64,000 nucleotides of DNA, taken from contig NZ_FOUK01000003.1 of NCBI RefSeq assembly GCF_900114845.1, positions 496,001 through 560,000 on the forward strand, written 5' to 3'. How positions within the stretch are numbered: the first letter of the stretch is position 1; each line of letters begins with the position of its first letter. The notes beneath the pieces are model-generated. The model was not told the origin of the DNA and did no database searches. It was given only the letters and a program-made list of their open reading frames with translations. Shown one piece after another: positions 7,192 through 16,474 of this stretch. Origin of the DNA: Pimelobacter simplex (lineage in GTDB: Bacteria > Actinomycetota > Actinomycetes > Propionibacteriales > Nocardioidaceae). The translations under genes were made by a program, and so were the position numbers.

Positions 7192-7613
7192 CGCTGGCGC
7201 TGGACCTCGGCATCCCGCCGTCGGTGCTCCGGGGTCGGACCTCCTCGACCTTCCACCTCCGCGACGAGGACGGGAACGTCGTACGCACGGTGACCGAGTC
7301 GCCGTGGACCGAGGAAGACCGAGCGCTGATGCTCGCCTACCGGATGTACCTCAACTCGCTGTGCAGCGGGGACTGCGGGCAACCCCGGGCGCTCGCCCAC
7401 CACCCCGCGAACGACGGCTGGTACGGCGTCGGCGAGCGCGTCATCTGCCACGCCTGCACCGCGCTCAAGCGCGCCGCCAACGAAGGGTCGAAGGAGCCGG
7501 TGAAGCCGGTCGAGTACTACGTACTCGACCACGACCGGGACTACGACGCCAACCCGCTGCCCGTGCTCGACCTCAACCGCGACACGCCGGATCTCGGCGC
7601 CTTCGCGGCCTGA
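6574..7613 (+). CDS. Tail assembly chaperone GT (-1 frameshift product)
   Basis: Codons 1-189 are shared with G. After the slip at CCCTTTC, reading resumes at 7140 and gives LATLLGRPEAQPVRDE and a further 141 residues to the stop at 7611-7613, about 346 residues in all. The T part has a Cys pair in CSGDCG and one in VICHACTALKRA, a possible zinc knuckle. The second frame has no credible own start. The -1 direction and place before the tape measure match the conserved G/GT rule of long-tailed phages. Confidence 0.8.
7134..7140 (+). other. Programmed -1 ribosomal frameshift site
   Basis: C CCT TTC in the G frame fits X XXY YYZ (CCC TTT C). It re-pairs exactly into the open downstream frame, which runs to 7613 without a stop. 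Only weak secondary structure is visible just downstream. Confidence 0.8.
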
Positions 7614-7656
7614 GCAGCACCCACGCTCCCCCTGATGACGAGAGGACGGTGACTTG

Positions 7657-10600
7657 ATGGGCTCGAACGTCCGGTCCGTGACCGTCCGGCTCGAGGCGAT
7701 GGTCGCGCGCTACATCCGCGACATGAACCGGGCCGGCGACGCCACCGAGAAGGCCTTCGACCGAGTCCACGCGTCGACGTCGCGGGCACGGGAGAGCTTC
7801 GTGGCCACGGAGCGCGACGCCGCGCACCTCTCGAACCGCCTCGGCGACCTGCGCGGCTCGACCTCGGGCGTCCAGCAGGAGTTCGTCGGCGCAACCCGCG
7901 CCGCGGAGCGGTACGCGACGTCGACGTCGAAGCTGAACACGACGACCCGCGTCGTGTCCCCGTCGCAGCAGCGGCTCGCCACCGACATCGACCGCGTGTC
8001 GGTGGCCGCCGTCCGTGGCCGCGCCTCGATCGACCAGTACTCCGGCCGCCTGCGGGTCCTGCTCGAGCTGCTCGCCACCCTCGGCCCCGGGCTGCTGCCG
8101 TTCGGCGCCGGCGGCATCGTCGGTCTGACCGGCCTGGCCGGCCTGTTCGGCGCCGGCGCGGCGGGCGGCCTCGGGATGCTCGTGTCCCTCCAGGGCATCG
8201 GCGACGCGCTCAAGGCGATGGAGAAGGCTCGCCTCGAGCCGACCGCCGCGAACCTCCAGGCAGCCGACGAGGCCATGCAGAAGCTCGGCCCGCACGCGCA
8301 GGACGCGGTCGTCAAGCTGCAGCAGTTCCTCCCCGTCCTGAAGTCCGTCCGCGACGCCGGCGCCGCCGAGCTGTTCCCGCACCTGCCGGGCACCATCGAC
8401 TCCCTGACCCGCATGGCGCCCATCCTGCGCGAGCTCGCCGCCGCGGGCGCCGGCGCGAGCGGCTCCGCGATCGAGGACGTCGCCGGGTCGCTGAACAGCG
8501 ACCGCTGGATGCCGTTCTGGAAGTTCCTCGTCGACGAGATCCCCCAGGGGGTCGAGAACACCACGCGGCTCGTCGGATCGCTCGCGCACGCGGGCGCCGA
8601 GATGTGGATGGCGTTCGACCCGACGAACGACAAGTTCGTCGACTGGCTGGTCGACGTCGCCGACAACCTCGACCGGTGGGCCGGCTCGTCGAAGGGCCAG
8701 CAGCAGATCCAGTCGTTCCTGGCGTACGCCGAGAAGAACGGCCCGAAGGTCGCCGACTTCTTCGTGGCGGTCGCCGATGCCATCACCCAGATCGTGCAGG
8801 CCGCCGCACCCCTGTCCGGGCCCGTGCTCGACGCCCTGACCCAGGTCGCCAAGGTGATCGCCGCGGTGGCCGACAGCAACCTCGGCACGCCGATCCTGAC
8901 CGGCGTCGCCGCCCTCACGCTCTACAGCCGGGGACTCCAGGCCGCCGTCGCGCTCCAGAGCCGGCTGACCGGCGGAGCAGCCTCGGCGCGCCTGGCCGAC
9001 CAGGGTGTCCTCGGGTTCACGCGCAGCAGCCTGCAGCAGACCCGGAACGGCATTCGACAGCTCGGCACCGACCTGAAGACCGTCGGCACCACCTGGGCGA
9101 CCGTCGGCCGCGGAATGGAGCGCCAGAACGTCCGCATGAACGAGGCGCTCACCCGCACCGGCCGGACGCTGAAGACCGTCGGGAAGGGCGGCGCCGTCCT
9201 CGGCGGGCTGGCCATCGCGACGACCGGCGTCGCCGACGGCCTCGGAGTCACCAACACGGCGTCGCTCGCCCTGATGGGCACGTTCGCGGGCCCCTGGGGC
9301 GCGGCCCTCGGCGCCGGCGTCGGCGCGGTCATGGACCTCTCGCAGGCGCTCGATGCCGGTACGTCGTCGGCCGACTCCTTCAACCTCGCGCTCGCGTCCG
9401 GGGATACCCAGAAGATCCGGGATGAGCTCGCAGCGGTCAATCGGGAACTCAACAACCTCCGGGACATGAACGATCTCGGCGGCACGGGCGTCGACGACTT
9501 CTTCCAAGACCTCGGCCGGAGCACGAAGACGGGGCTGTCGGAGGGACTGTCGAAGATCGGGATCGGCGAGGGCCCCGACAGCGGCAGCGCGCTCAATGAG
9601 CGGAAGTCCGTGCTCGAGGGCTCTCTCGACGCCACCGAGCGCGCGGCGATGGCCGAGGCCGGTCTCTCGGCGGAGATCCTTCGCACCGGCGAGGCGGCCG
9701 GCTTCACGTCCGCCGAGCTCTTGAACCTCGCCGTCAGCACCCAGCAGGCCTCGACAGCGGCCTGGGGTGCCTTCGACGCGCAGACCAAGCTCGGCGCCGC
9801 GATCGACGGCGTCGCGGAGGCCGCGAAGAAGGGCAAGCGCGGCCTCAGCGACGCGACGGAGGGCGGCCGGGAGAACCGCAACGCACTGTCCGACCTCGCG
9901 GCGTCGTGGGAGAACACGAAGACGAAGATGGAGGAGAACGGCGCCTCCGCCAAGGCAATCCAGCGACGCTACGGCGAGGTGCGGGGGGCATTCATCGCAG
10001 CGGCGACCGCGATGACCGGGAGCCGGAAGGCCGCGGTCCGGCTCGCCAACCAGCTCGCGAAGCCGATGACCATCGTCGTCAAGTCCGAGCACCAGCAGGC
10101 GGTCGCCAGCGCGAGGGCGGCGATCGCGCAGCTGCGGCGGGAGATCGCCGGCAGCCCGATCGTGCAGCAGATCGTCGTCAACGGTCCGAGTGGGCGCACG
10201 AAGGCCACGGTGAAGTCGGACGAGCCTTTGGGCGCCGGGATGATCCCCGTCAAGAAGGCCGGCGGCGGTCTGGTGACTGGTCCCGGCGGCCCCCGTGAGG
10301 ACCTCATCCCCGCGCTGCTCTCGAACCGCGAGTTCGTGATCCCCGCGGACGCCGTCGACCACTACGGCGTCGGGCTGTTCGAGGCTCTGCGGGCGAAGCG
10401 ACTCGCCGACGGCGGCCGCGTCGGGGGCGGCCGCGACCCGCGCTGGTCGAGCGCCCCGGGGCTTCGCACGTCCTCGAGCTCCGAGGCGGACGGCGTCGCG
10501 CGCGGGCTCCGCGGCCTGCGCCGTGAGCTCGCGCTGGCGGAGAAGGCCGTCAAGTCGGAGCGTAAGCAGCGCGACGCAGCGGTAGAGCGGCGCGAGAGCC

Positions 10601-11103
10601 TGGTCTCGGGGATGCGGTCCGGGCTGGACCGGGGTATCTGGCGTCCAGGCGGCTCGGTCTGGGGTGAGAACTCTGGCGACCCGATCGCGGCGCTGCGCGC
10701 GAACATCGCCGACGTCCGGCAGTTCTCGGTGCTCACCGGCCGGCTTCTCAAGAACGTCAGCGGCCCTGCGCTCGACGCGATTCTGGCCGAGGGTGACCTC
10801 GCCACTGTCCAGGCGTACGCCGGCATGGACCCGAAGACGCTCAAGGAGTACCAGCGGCTCTACGGCGTCCTGCAGAAGGAGCTCTCGACCTCGACCGCCG
10901 ACATCGGTGACTCGGTCTGGGGCCCAGAGATCCGGCGGCAGACCCGCGAGCTGAGGCAGGCGAACCGCGAGCTCAAGGGGCTGCGCCGCGACGTGCAGCG
11001 CTCGAACCGCGACAACAAGAACGAGCAGGCCAAGAACCGTGCCTCGCAGCGCAAGGGCGCCTCGAAGGCCAACCAGTCGAAGTCCAGGGGGTACGTGAAG
11101 TGA
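7657..11103 (+). CDS. Tail tape measure protein
   Basis: This 1148-residue protein is the longest gene of the prophage. ATG 7657 was chosen; a TTG lies directly before it. The N-terminus is helical with many heptads. Residues about 145-190 form a Gly/Ala/Leu-rich hydrophobic stretch (LLPFGAGGIVGLTGLAGLFG) typical of the membrane-active part, and a second lies around 510-560. The C-terminus is highly basic (K/R/N/S-rich). At about 0.15 nm per residue the tail would be near 170 nm long, an estimate from the family rule. The chaperones lie upstream and the distal tail gene overlaps by 4 nt. Confidence 0.92.
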   Translation: MGSNVRSVTVRLEAMVARYIRDMNRAGDATEKAFDRVHASTSRARESFVATERDAAHLSNRLGDLRGSTSGVQQEFVGATRAAERYATSTSKLNTTTRVVSPSQQRLATDIDRVSVAAVRGRASIDQYSGRLRVLLELLATLGPGLLPFGAGGIVGLTGLAGLFGAGAAGGLGMLVSLQGIGDALKAMEKARLEPTAANLQAADEAMQKLGPHAQDAVVKLQQFLPVLKSVRDAGAAELFPHLPGTIDSLTRMAPILRELAAAGAGASGSAIEDVAGSLNSDRWMPFWKFLVDEIPQGVENTTRLVGSLAHAGAEMWMAFDPTNDKFVDWLVDVADNLDRWAGSSKGQQQIQSFLAYAEKNGPKVADFFVAVADAITQIVQAAAPLSGPVLDALTQVAKVIAAVADSNLGTPILTGVAALTLYSRGLQAAVALQSRLTGGAASARLADQGVLGFTRSSLQQTRNGIRQLGTDLKTVGTTWATVGRGMERQNVRMNEALTRTGRTLKTVGKGGAVLGGLAIATTGVADGLGVTNTASLALMGTFAGPWGAALGAGVGAVMDLSQALDAGTSSADSFNLALASGDTQKIRDELAAVNRELNNLRDMNDLGGTGVDDFFQDLGRSTKTGLSEGLSKIGIGEGPDSGSALNERKSVLEGSLDATERAAMAEAGLSAEILRTGEAAGFTSAELLNLAVSTQQASTAAWGAFDAQTKLGAAIDGVAEAAKKGKRGLSDATEGGRENRNALSDLAASWENTKTKMEENGASAKAIQRRYGEVRGAFIAAATAMTGSRKAAVRLANQLAKPMTIVVKSEHQQAVASARAAIAQLRREIAGSPIVQQIVVNGPSGRTKATVKSDEPLGAGMIPVKKAGGGLVTGPGGPREDLIPALLSNREFVIPADAVDHYGVGLFEALRAKRLADGGRVGGGRDPRWSSAPGLRTSSSSEADGVARGLRGLRRELALAEKAVKSERKQRDAAVERRESLVSGMRSGLDRGIWRPGGSVWGENSGDPIAALRANIADVRQFSVLTGRLLKNVSGPALDAILAEGDLATVQAYAGMDPKTLKEYQRLYGVLQKELSTSTADIGDSVWGPEIRRQTRELRQANRELKGLRRDVQRSNRDNKNEQAKNRASQRKGASKANQSKSRGYVK

Positions 11104-12995
11104 CCACCGCGCTGCTCGACCAGCCGGCCGAGCTCACCTGGGGCAGCCAGGTCTTCCTCGACGCCGTCGAGCCGGACCTCCCCTGGCAGTTCATCGCGCT
11201 CTCCGACGAGTCGGACCTCGGCAACCCTGAGCCGCTCGTAGAGACCATCCGCTCGATGCTCACCGTCGGCGAGAAGTCTGAGCGCACCGGCTGGGGCAAC
11301 CGTGAGTTCCCCGTTCGGATCAAGATCCTCGCCACCGACGGCCAGGCCATGGCGCAGGCGGAGAACGCCCTGTGGGCGGAGCTGTCCGCCGACCAGGTGG
11401 CGCCGCTGATCTGGACGCCGCCGCTGCTCGAGGCGTGGCCGATGGCGCTCGACGTCGACCGGGTCGACATGGTGCGCGCGTACGACAACATCGGCGAGCG
11501 GTGGGACCACCGCGAGCGGTTCGGCCGCTGCCGGATTTACGACCTCACGTTCCACACGCTGCCGTTCGCGCGGGACACCGAGCCGACCGTTGTGCCGGCC
11601 CTCCCGGTCCCCGAGGACCCGGACACCCCGGCGCGGATCGTGCTCGACCCGTGCGACTCCAAGGCCGGCTGGACGGCGACGCCCTGCCACACCAACCACT
11701 GGAACCCGCGGTTCATCGACAACGGCACCAGCGGCGGCAACACCTGGGTGCGGGTGTACGCCTCGAACACCTACACCGGCAGCCTCGGCTGGCTCGCCAT
11801 CAACCGGCCCGGGACGCTGGTGCGCAGCGGCCGGCGCTACATCACGGTCGACTTCAGCCGCACCTCCAACCCGCCCGTGATGGAAGAGTGGGAGGCGAAG
11901 AAGCTCACGATCGTGGTCTCCGGCAAGGAGCTCGAACCGGCCGGGCAAGAGCCGGTTTCGTCGGGGATCACGCGGTTCTACTTCGACTGCATCGGGCTGC
12001 CCGACACGCTGACCAGTTTCCAGGCCCGCGGCTGGTGGGAAGCGGACGCCTGGAACACCTCCTCGCAGCCGACACGACGCCTGGCGCTCTACGAGATCGG
12101 CGCCGACGACCGCATCGGGATCAACGGCACCTCCGGCTTCCAGGTGCCACGCACCGTCCTGATCGAAGGCGCCGCGGAGACCCAGGCCAGCCTCCTCCTC
12201 GACGCCGGCCCGAACCCCCTCGTCGGGTCCACCGCGCTGATCTACACCGGCCGCAGCCCCGCGGTGTCCCTGCGAGCGCTCCGCGTCAACTCGGGAACCG
12301 TCACCCCCAGCGCGACCGCGATGTCCGGCGCGACCAACGGCCTCACCACCCCGATGACCGTCCGGATCCCCGTGGGCCGTCTCCGCAACGACACCACCTA
12401 CACGATCCCCTGGCGCCTCAGCTTCACCGGCCAGCGCATCATCCACTGGTCCGCCCGCATGGTCGCCGGCACCGCGACTTGGCCCGCCGGCGAGATCCCC
12501 GGATCGGACGTCGTCGTCGAGGGCGACACCCTCGTCATCAACACCACCGCCGACCCCTGGCGCATCCACGACATCGCCGCCCTGCAGCTGCCGATCATCG
12601 GCAACATCTCCGACCCCACCCACGCCATCGACTTCACGCTGTCGCTCCCCTCAGGCAGCGACCCCGTCGGCGTCGACGAGGGATGGGCCCTCGACACCGG
12701 GAACGGCGCCTACACCGTCGTGCACGAGCCGTCGGCCTACCAGCTCTCCGCCATCGAGATCCGCTCCCCCGAGCTCGGTGCACCCAAGCCCGAGGTCGTC
12801 GGCACCTGGCTGGACTACGGCCGACAGGACATCTCGCGGCTCACCACCCTGGGCACCCATCGGTGGCTCCCCGGGCTGCTGCACATCTTCACCGCGACCG
12901 ACCTCGCGAAGTACGCGCCGTGCTCGGCGACCTACTACCGCCGTTACCCCTTCCACGCCGGCCCCGATCTCCCCGTCGACGCGGCGGACGGCTGA
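11100..12995 (+). CDS. Distal tail (Dit-like) protein with extra carbohydrate-binding-type domain
   Basis: This 631-residue protein starts at GTG 11100, overlapping the tape measure by 4 nt. Residues 1-160 have the distal-tail pattern (LTWGSQVFLD..., REFPVRIKILATDGQAMAQAE, GRCRIYDLTFHTLPFA). Residues about 180-340 look like a beta-sandwich insert (NHWNPRFIDNGTSGGNTWVR), as in galactose-binding folds. The C-terminal part is also beta-rich. Dit hexamers join tube and baseplate; added sandwiches often bind host sugars. Confidence 0.75.
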   Translation: MTTALLDQPAELTWGSQVFLDAVEPDLPWQFIALSDESDLGNPEPLVETIRSMLTVGEKSERTGWGNREFPVRIKILATDGQAMAQAENALWAELSADQVAPLIWTPPLLEAWPMALDVDRVDMVRAYDNIGERWDHRERFGRCRIYDLTFHTLPFARDTEPTVVPALPVPEDPDTPARIVLDPCDSKAGWTATPCHTNHWNPRFIDNGTSGGNTWVRVYASNTYTGSLGWLAINRPGTLVRSGRRYITVDFSRTSNPPVMEEWEAKKLTIVVSGKELEPAGQEPVSSGITRFYFDCIGLPDTLTSFQARGWWEADAWNTSSQPTRRLALYEIGADDRIGINGTSGFQVPRTVLIEGAAETQASLLLDAGPNPLVGSTALIYTGRSPAVSLRALRVNSGTVTPSATAMSGATNGLTTPMTVRIPVGRLRNDTTYTIPWRLSFTGQRIIHWSARMVAGTATWPAGEIPGSDVVVEGDTLVINTTADPWRIHDIAALQLPIIGNISDPTHAIDFTLSLPSGSDPVGVDEGWALDTGNGAYTVVHEPSAYQLSAIEIRSPELGAPKPEVVGTWLDYGRQDISRLTTLGTHRWLPGLLHIFTATDLAKYAPCSATYYRRYPFHAGPDLPVDAADG

Positions 12996-13007
12996 GGGCG
13001 GCCGAGC

Positions 13008-14090
13008 ATGCCGAACCGGCCCGGCGAGCCCGACCTCGAGGTCTACATCGGCGGGCAGCCGCTCTCCACGATCGCGGCATGGGGCGACGCCGAGATCACC
13101 CACGGCCGCAACGGCCCGATCGCAGCCACCTGGGGCATGGCCCTCAAGCCGAAGGAACGCCCCTACCAGCTGGTCCGCAACGCCCCGGTCACGTGGCGCT
13201 CGGGCGGGCGCCGGATCTCGTTCGGGATCCTCGACGAGCCCGACTGGGACGCCGGCGAGTTCACCATGATCGGCGGCGCCCGCCTGGGTGAGGGCGCCGA
13301 GCCCCTCACCGCTGCGGGGGCCATCACCTCGAAGCTGAACACCGCGATCGACCAGGCCGTCGCCCGCGGCGTGACCCGCGGATGGTTCCGCGGCGGCGAC
13401 TTCGGCAACACCGACCTCGCCGGCCCGGAGGGCGCCTCCGGGGTGGACGACCCCAACCCCGGCAAGCTCAACGAGCTGATGGACCTGTGGGCCACCCAGG
13501 GCAGCGTCGGCGGGGTCACGCGGCAGTGGCGGGTCACCGGCGACGGCCTGGTCGTCCCGACCGTCGAGGACGAGAGCACCCCTCAGCTCCTCCTGCTGCC
13601 TGGCACGACGTCGATCGGGGTGTCGGGCACCGAGGTCACCGACCGGGTGTTCCTCAGGTACAACGACTCGGCCGCGACGCGGCTCCGCACGGCGTCGTAC
13701 CCCGCGCAGACCCCCATCGGCGGGATCGAGCGCCGAGCGTCCATCGTGCATCTCGGTCCGATGACCGCCGCCCGGGCGACCACGATCGCGGAGGGCATGT
13801 ATCGGCGCGCCCAGGCCGGCCGGACCGGGTGGACCAACGGCTGGGAGCTCTCGGCCGACCAGATGACCACGGTCGGCGGGCAGCGTCCCAGCCTGGCGCT
13901 CGTCCGGGCCGGCGTGACCGCGCAGGCGATGGACCAGCCCGACCCGCGCGGAGTCTCGCCGGCCTTGAACGTGGTCCTCGACGAGACCACCTGGCGGGTC
14001 GCCGAGGGGCTGATCCAGCTGAACCCCGTCGGCCTGGTCGCCCGGACGTGGGAGCAGGTCATGGCGGAGGCCCTCGCCCGTGACGAGTAG
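13008..14090 (+). CDS. Baseplate hub / minor tail protein
   Basis: This 360-residue protein lies directly after the Dit-like gene, the slot of the tail hub (gp27-like) protein. The N-terminus (LEVYIGGQPLSTIAAWGDAE) and repeated beta hairpins fit a hub ring. The protein ends with a ligand-free helical tail (VARTWEQVMAEALARDE). There is no visible enzyme motif, so lytic activity is not claimed. Confidence 0.68.
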   Translation: MPNRPGEPDLEVYIGGQPLSTIAAWGDAEITHGRNGPIAATWGMALKPKERPYQLVRNAPVTWRSGGRRISFGILDEPDWDAGEFTMIGGARLGEGAEPLTAAGAITSKLNTAIDQAVARGVTRGWFRGGDFGNTDLAGPEGASGVDDPNPGKLNELMDLWATQGSVGGVTRQWRVTGDGLVVPTVEDESTPQLLLLPGTTSIGVSGTEVTDRVFLRYNDSAATRLRTASYPAQTPIGGIERRASIVHLGPMTAARATTIAEGMYRRAQAGRTGWTNGWELSADQMTTVGGQRPSLALVRAGVTAQAMDQPDPRGVSPALNVVLDETTWRVAEGLIQLNPVGLVARTWEQVMAEALARDE

Positions 14091-14153
14091 CGACCGATGT
14101 GTCCCGATCACCGCGCCGGCGGCCCCGGCCTCTCTGCAACGAGGAGCGCGCCC

Positions 14154-14513
14154 ATGACCCAAGAGCCCGGCCCACGCCCGGACGTTCTCGCCGAGCGGAT
14201 CGACGGCCTCGGGCGCCGTTTCGGCGCTGTCGAGCAGCGCCTCAACGGGCTCGCCACCAAGGACGAGCTGGTCGCGCTGATCCGCTCGCGTGACGAGCTG
14301 TCCAACGCCCGGATCGCCGCGCTGTCGGAGGACGTCAAGGAGCTCACCGCGCTCCTGGCCACCGAGCGGGCCGAGCGGATGGCTGCCGACCGCGAGAACG
14401 AGGACCGCGCCAACCGGGCCCGCACGTTCGCGCTGTCGGCGATCGGCCTCGTCGTGACCGTCGTACTCGGTCTCGTGGCGCTCATCAACCAGCTGAAGGG
14501 GATTCCGGCGTGA
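14154..14513 (+). CDS. Coiled-coil protein with C-terminal membrane anchor
   Basis: This is a 119-residue protein from ATG 14154 with GAGGAG upstream. Residues 10-90 are a charged coiled coil (heptads of L/I/A with E/R), and residues 92-112 form one membrane segment (FALSAIGLVVTVVLGLVALI). It overlaps the next gene, which has the opposite topology (anchor first, then coiled coil). The layout resembles XhlA-type lysis accessory or DUF2746 proteins. The function is not established. Confidence 0.7.
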   Translation: MTQEPGPRPDVLAERIDGLGRRFGAVEQRLNGLATKDELVALIRSRDELSNARIAALSEDVKELTALLATERAERMAADRENEDRANRARTFALSAIGLVVTVVLGLVALINQLKGIPA

Positions 14514-15142
14514 AGCTCTGGATGAAGGTGACAGCGGCGGTGGGTGCGGTTCTTGTGGGCGCCTGGCTTGTCTCGACGGTTCTGGGGCTGGTCGCATCCC
14601 AGGCTGAGCAGAAGCGCAGCCGGGAAGAGCTCATCGAGGACTTCGAGAAGCAGATCGCCGAGGTGCGAGCGGACGGCCAGGCCAACGAGGCCGCCCTGGC
14701 GGCCGCGAACGCTCAGCTGGTGCGTCTCGGCGAGGAGCCGATCGAGGCGCCGCCCGTGGCCGTCTCGCCGCAGCAGGGCCCGATGGGACCAGGTGGGCCG
14801 CCCGGTCCGCGGGGCCCGCGCGGACCAGGCTGCGTCGAGCAGCTCGGGCTGGAGCCCTGCCAGGGCGACGACGGCGCGTCAGGACCGACCGGACCGACGG
14901 GCACCGTCGGCCAGACCGGCGCCCAAGGCCCCGACGGGAAGACCGGCCCGGCCGGCCCGCCGGGCGAGCGGGGTCCCGACGGTCCTCCTGGAGCGCCGGG
15001 TGCACCAGGCGCGGAGGGCCGAGGCATCACCAGGACCTTCTGCGGTGACGACGGCCGCTGGTCCATCACCTACACCGACGGCACCACCACCGACGGCGGC
15101 GCCTGCCGCGCAGTCCTCACCCCGAACGGAGAACGACCGTGA
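14510..15142 (+). CDS. Membrane-anchored collagen-like protein
   Basis: This 210-residue protein starts at GTG 14510, overlapping the upstream gene by 4 nt. Residues 7-28 are a signal anchor and 33-73 a coiled coil. Gly-X-Y triplets at 90-107 and 123-171 are broken by a Cys-bearing segment (Cys108, Cys117). A small C-terminal domain holds Cys178 and Cys199. The collagen-like part probably trimerises, with the coiled coil as trimer seed. A membrane anchor is unusual for a tail fibre, so it may act at the cell surface or in lysis rather than in the virion. Confidence 0.75.
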   Translation: MKLWMKVTAAVGAVLVGAWLVSTVLGLVASQAEQKRSREELIEDFEKQIAEVRADGQANEAALAAANAQLVRLGEEPIEAPPVAVSPQQGPMGPGGPPGPRGPRGPGCVEQLGLEPCQGDDGASGPTGPTGTVGQTGAQGPDGKTGPAGPPGERGPDGPPGAPGAPGAEGRGITRTFCGDDGRWSITYTDGTTTDGGACRAVLTPNGERP

Positions 15143-15747
15143 CCGACCCCCGACTCATCCGCCCGACCTGGCGCGAAGGCCGCACGAACCTCGACGCCCT
15201 CACGATCGCGTGCATCGAGCACGCCGAGCAGATCGTGCGCGAGCTCGCGCCGAAGATCGCGCATCCGTTCGTCGTCACTCAGGGCTCCTACCAGGCCGGC
15301 GCCGGTGACCCGAAGTCCGCCGGCACCCACGACCTCGGTGGCGTCGTCGACCTGCGCTGGTGCGGCCACCCCGTGTGTCTGCGCGCGCTCCGCCTGGCTG
15401 GCCTTGCCGCCTGGCACCGCACCCGTGCGCAGGGCGACTGGCCCGACCACATCCACGCCGTCGTGGCCGGACACCCGCGCCTTGCTGCGTCCGCGGCTCG
15501 GCAGGTCATTGCCTACCTCGCGCGCCGCAACGGCCTCGCGAGCAACGGCCCCGACGACGGGCCGCGGCTCTCTCCGATCCCGCGGCCAGTCTGGCCGTGG
15601 CCGCCGGCGCAGCGGAAGAAGACCCGGCCCGAGAAGGTCCGTGCCGCGCTCAAGCTGCTCCGCGAGCAGCTCAAGACCGCCGGCCCGGTCCAGGCGACCC
15701 GGATCCGCGCCGCGATCGCGAAGCTGCGGGAGATCGAGCCGCGATGA
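15139..15747 (+). CDS. Endolysin, M15-type (D-Ala-D-Ala/L-Ala-D-Glu) peptidase
   Basis: This 202-residue protein contains SAGTHDLGGVVDL (His64, Asp71) and WPDHIHAV (His104/His106), the SxHxxGxAxD and HxH zinc motifs of M15 peptidases. It would cut peptide cross-links in the cell wall. The C-terminal 70 residues are basic and Pro-rich and may bind the wall; no known wall-binding domain is seen. It has a GTG start overlapping the previous stop and an ATGA overlap with the next gene, so it is part of the lysis block. Confidence 0.8.
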   Translation: MTDPRLIRPTWREGRTNLDALTIACIEHAEQIVRELAPKIAHPFVVTQGSYQAGAGDPKSAGTHDLGGVVDLRWCGHPVCLRALRLAGLAAWHRTRAQGDWPDHIHAVVAGHPRLAASAARQVIAYLARRNGLASNGPDDGPRLSPIPRPVWPWPPAQRKKTRPEKVRAALKLLREQLKTAGPVQATRIRAAIAKLREIEPR

Positions 15748-16448
15748 GCACGCCGACCGAGCGTCCCGTGCTCGCCGCGTGGGTCCGGATCTTCGCCGCG
15801 AACCTGGCGTTCACCACCGGTTGGCGCAAGGACAAGAGGCACCTCCTCCACCTGCTCGCCACCGTCGCGTACGGCGTGGTGATCGGCGCCCAGGAGGCCA
15901 AGAACATCAACCTCGCCGCCCTGGTCGGCAAGGCCGCCCGAGCGCTGCAGCGCACCACAAACCCCGCGGTCGCCGGGTCAGCCATCATCGGCCGCGGCGT
16001 CCGGCTGCGGCGCTTCCGGCTCGTGCTCGGCGCCCTGTCCCGGGCCACCCTCCCCCGCTACATCGCCCGCTCGCAGGCCTCCATCGACGGCGAGTGGGTG
16101 CGGGTCTTCTCCGCCCACGCCCCGCCCAGGCGCGCCGGACGAGCCGCACAGGACCGGTTCCTCGCCCGGCTGAAGAAGCTCACCGACCGCGCCGAGCGCA
16201 ACGGCCACGCCTGGATCGTCTGCATCGACGGCAACCGCGACCTCCAGGCGATCGCGCGCCACCTCGGCGGCACCGGGTACGGCGCCCGCGGAGACCGCAT
16301 CGTCGGCGTCATCGTGTCCGACCGCGTGATCGTCGCCGACCACGGTGTCGACCGGTACGGCGTCGCGCACAAGCTGACCGACCACCTCGCACCGTACGTC
16401 GACGTCGCCGGGCTCCGCCCGCACCGGCGGCGCACGCCGGTTCGATGA
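15744..16448 (+). CDS. Endonuclease/exonuclease/phosphatase-family protein
   Basis: This is a 234-residue protein. The visible core matches the family: Glu51 in VIGAQEAKN, His125 in FSAHAPP, Asp162/Asn164 in CIDGNRD and Asp213-His214 in KLTDHLAPY. The catalytic set therefore looks complete. Such enzymes cut DNA, RNA, phosphoinositides or other phosphoesters. It lies between endolysin and holin with an ATGA overlap, so it is made at lysis time. A role in degrading released host nucleic acid is possible but inferred. Confidence 0.72.
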   Translation: MSTPTERPVLAAWVRIFAANLAFTTGWRKDKRHLLHLLATVAYGVVIGAQEAKNINLAALVGKAARALQRTTNPAVAGSAIIGRGVRLRRFRLVLGALSRATLPRYIARSQASIDGEWVRVFSAHAPPRRAGRAAQDRFLARLKKLTDRAERNGHAWIVCIDGNRDLQAIARHLGGTGYGARGDRIVGVIVSDRVIVADHGVDRYGVAHKLTDHLAPYVDVAGLRPHRRRTPVR

Positions 16449-16474
16449 TCCGCCCCGTCCAGAAGGAGACCATA

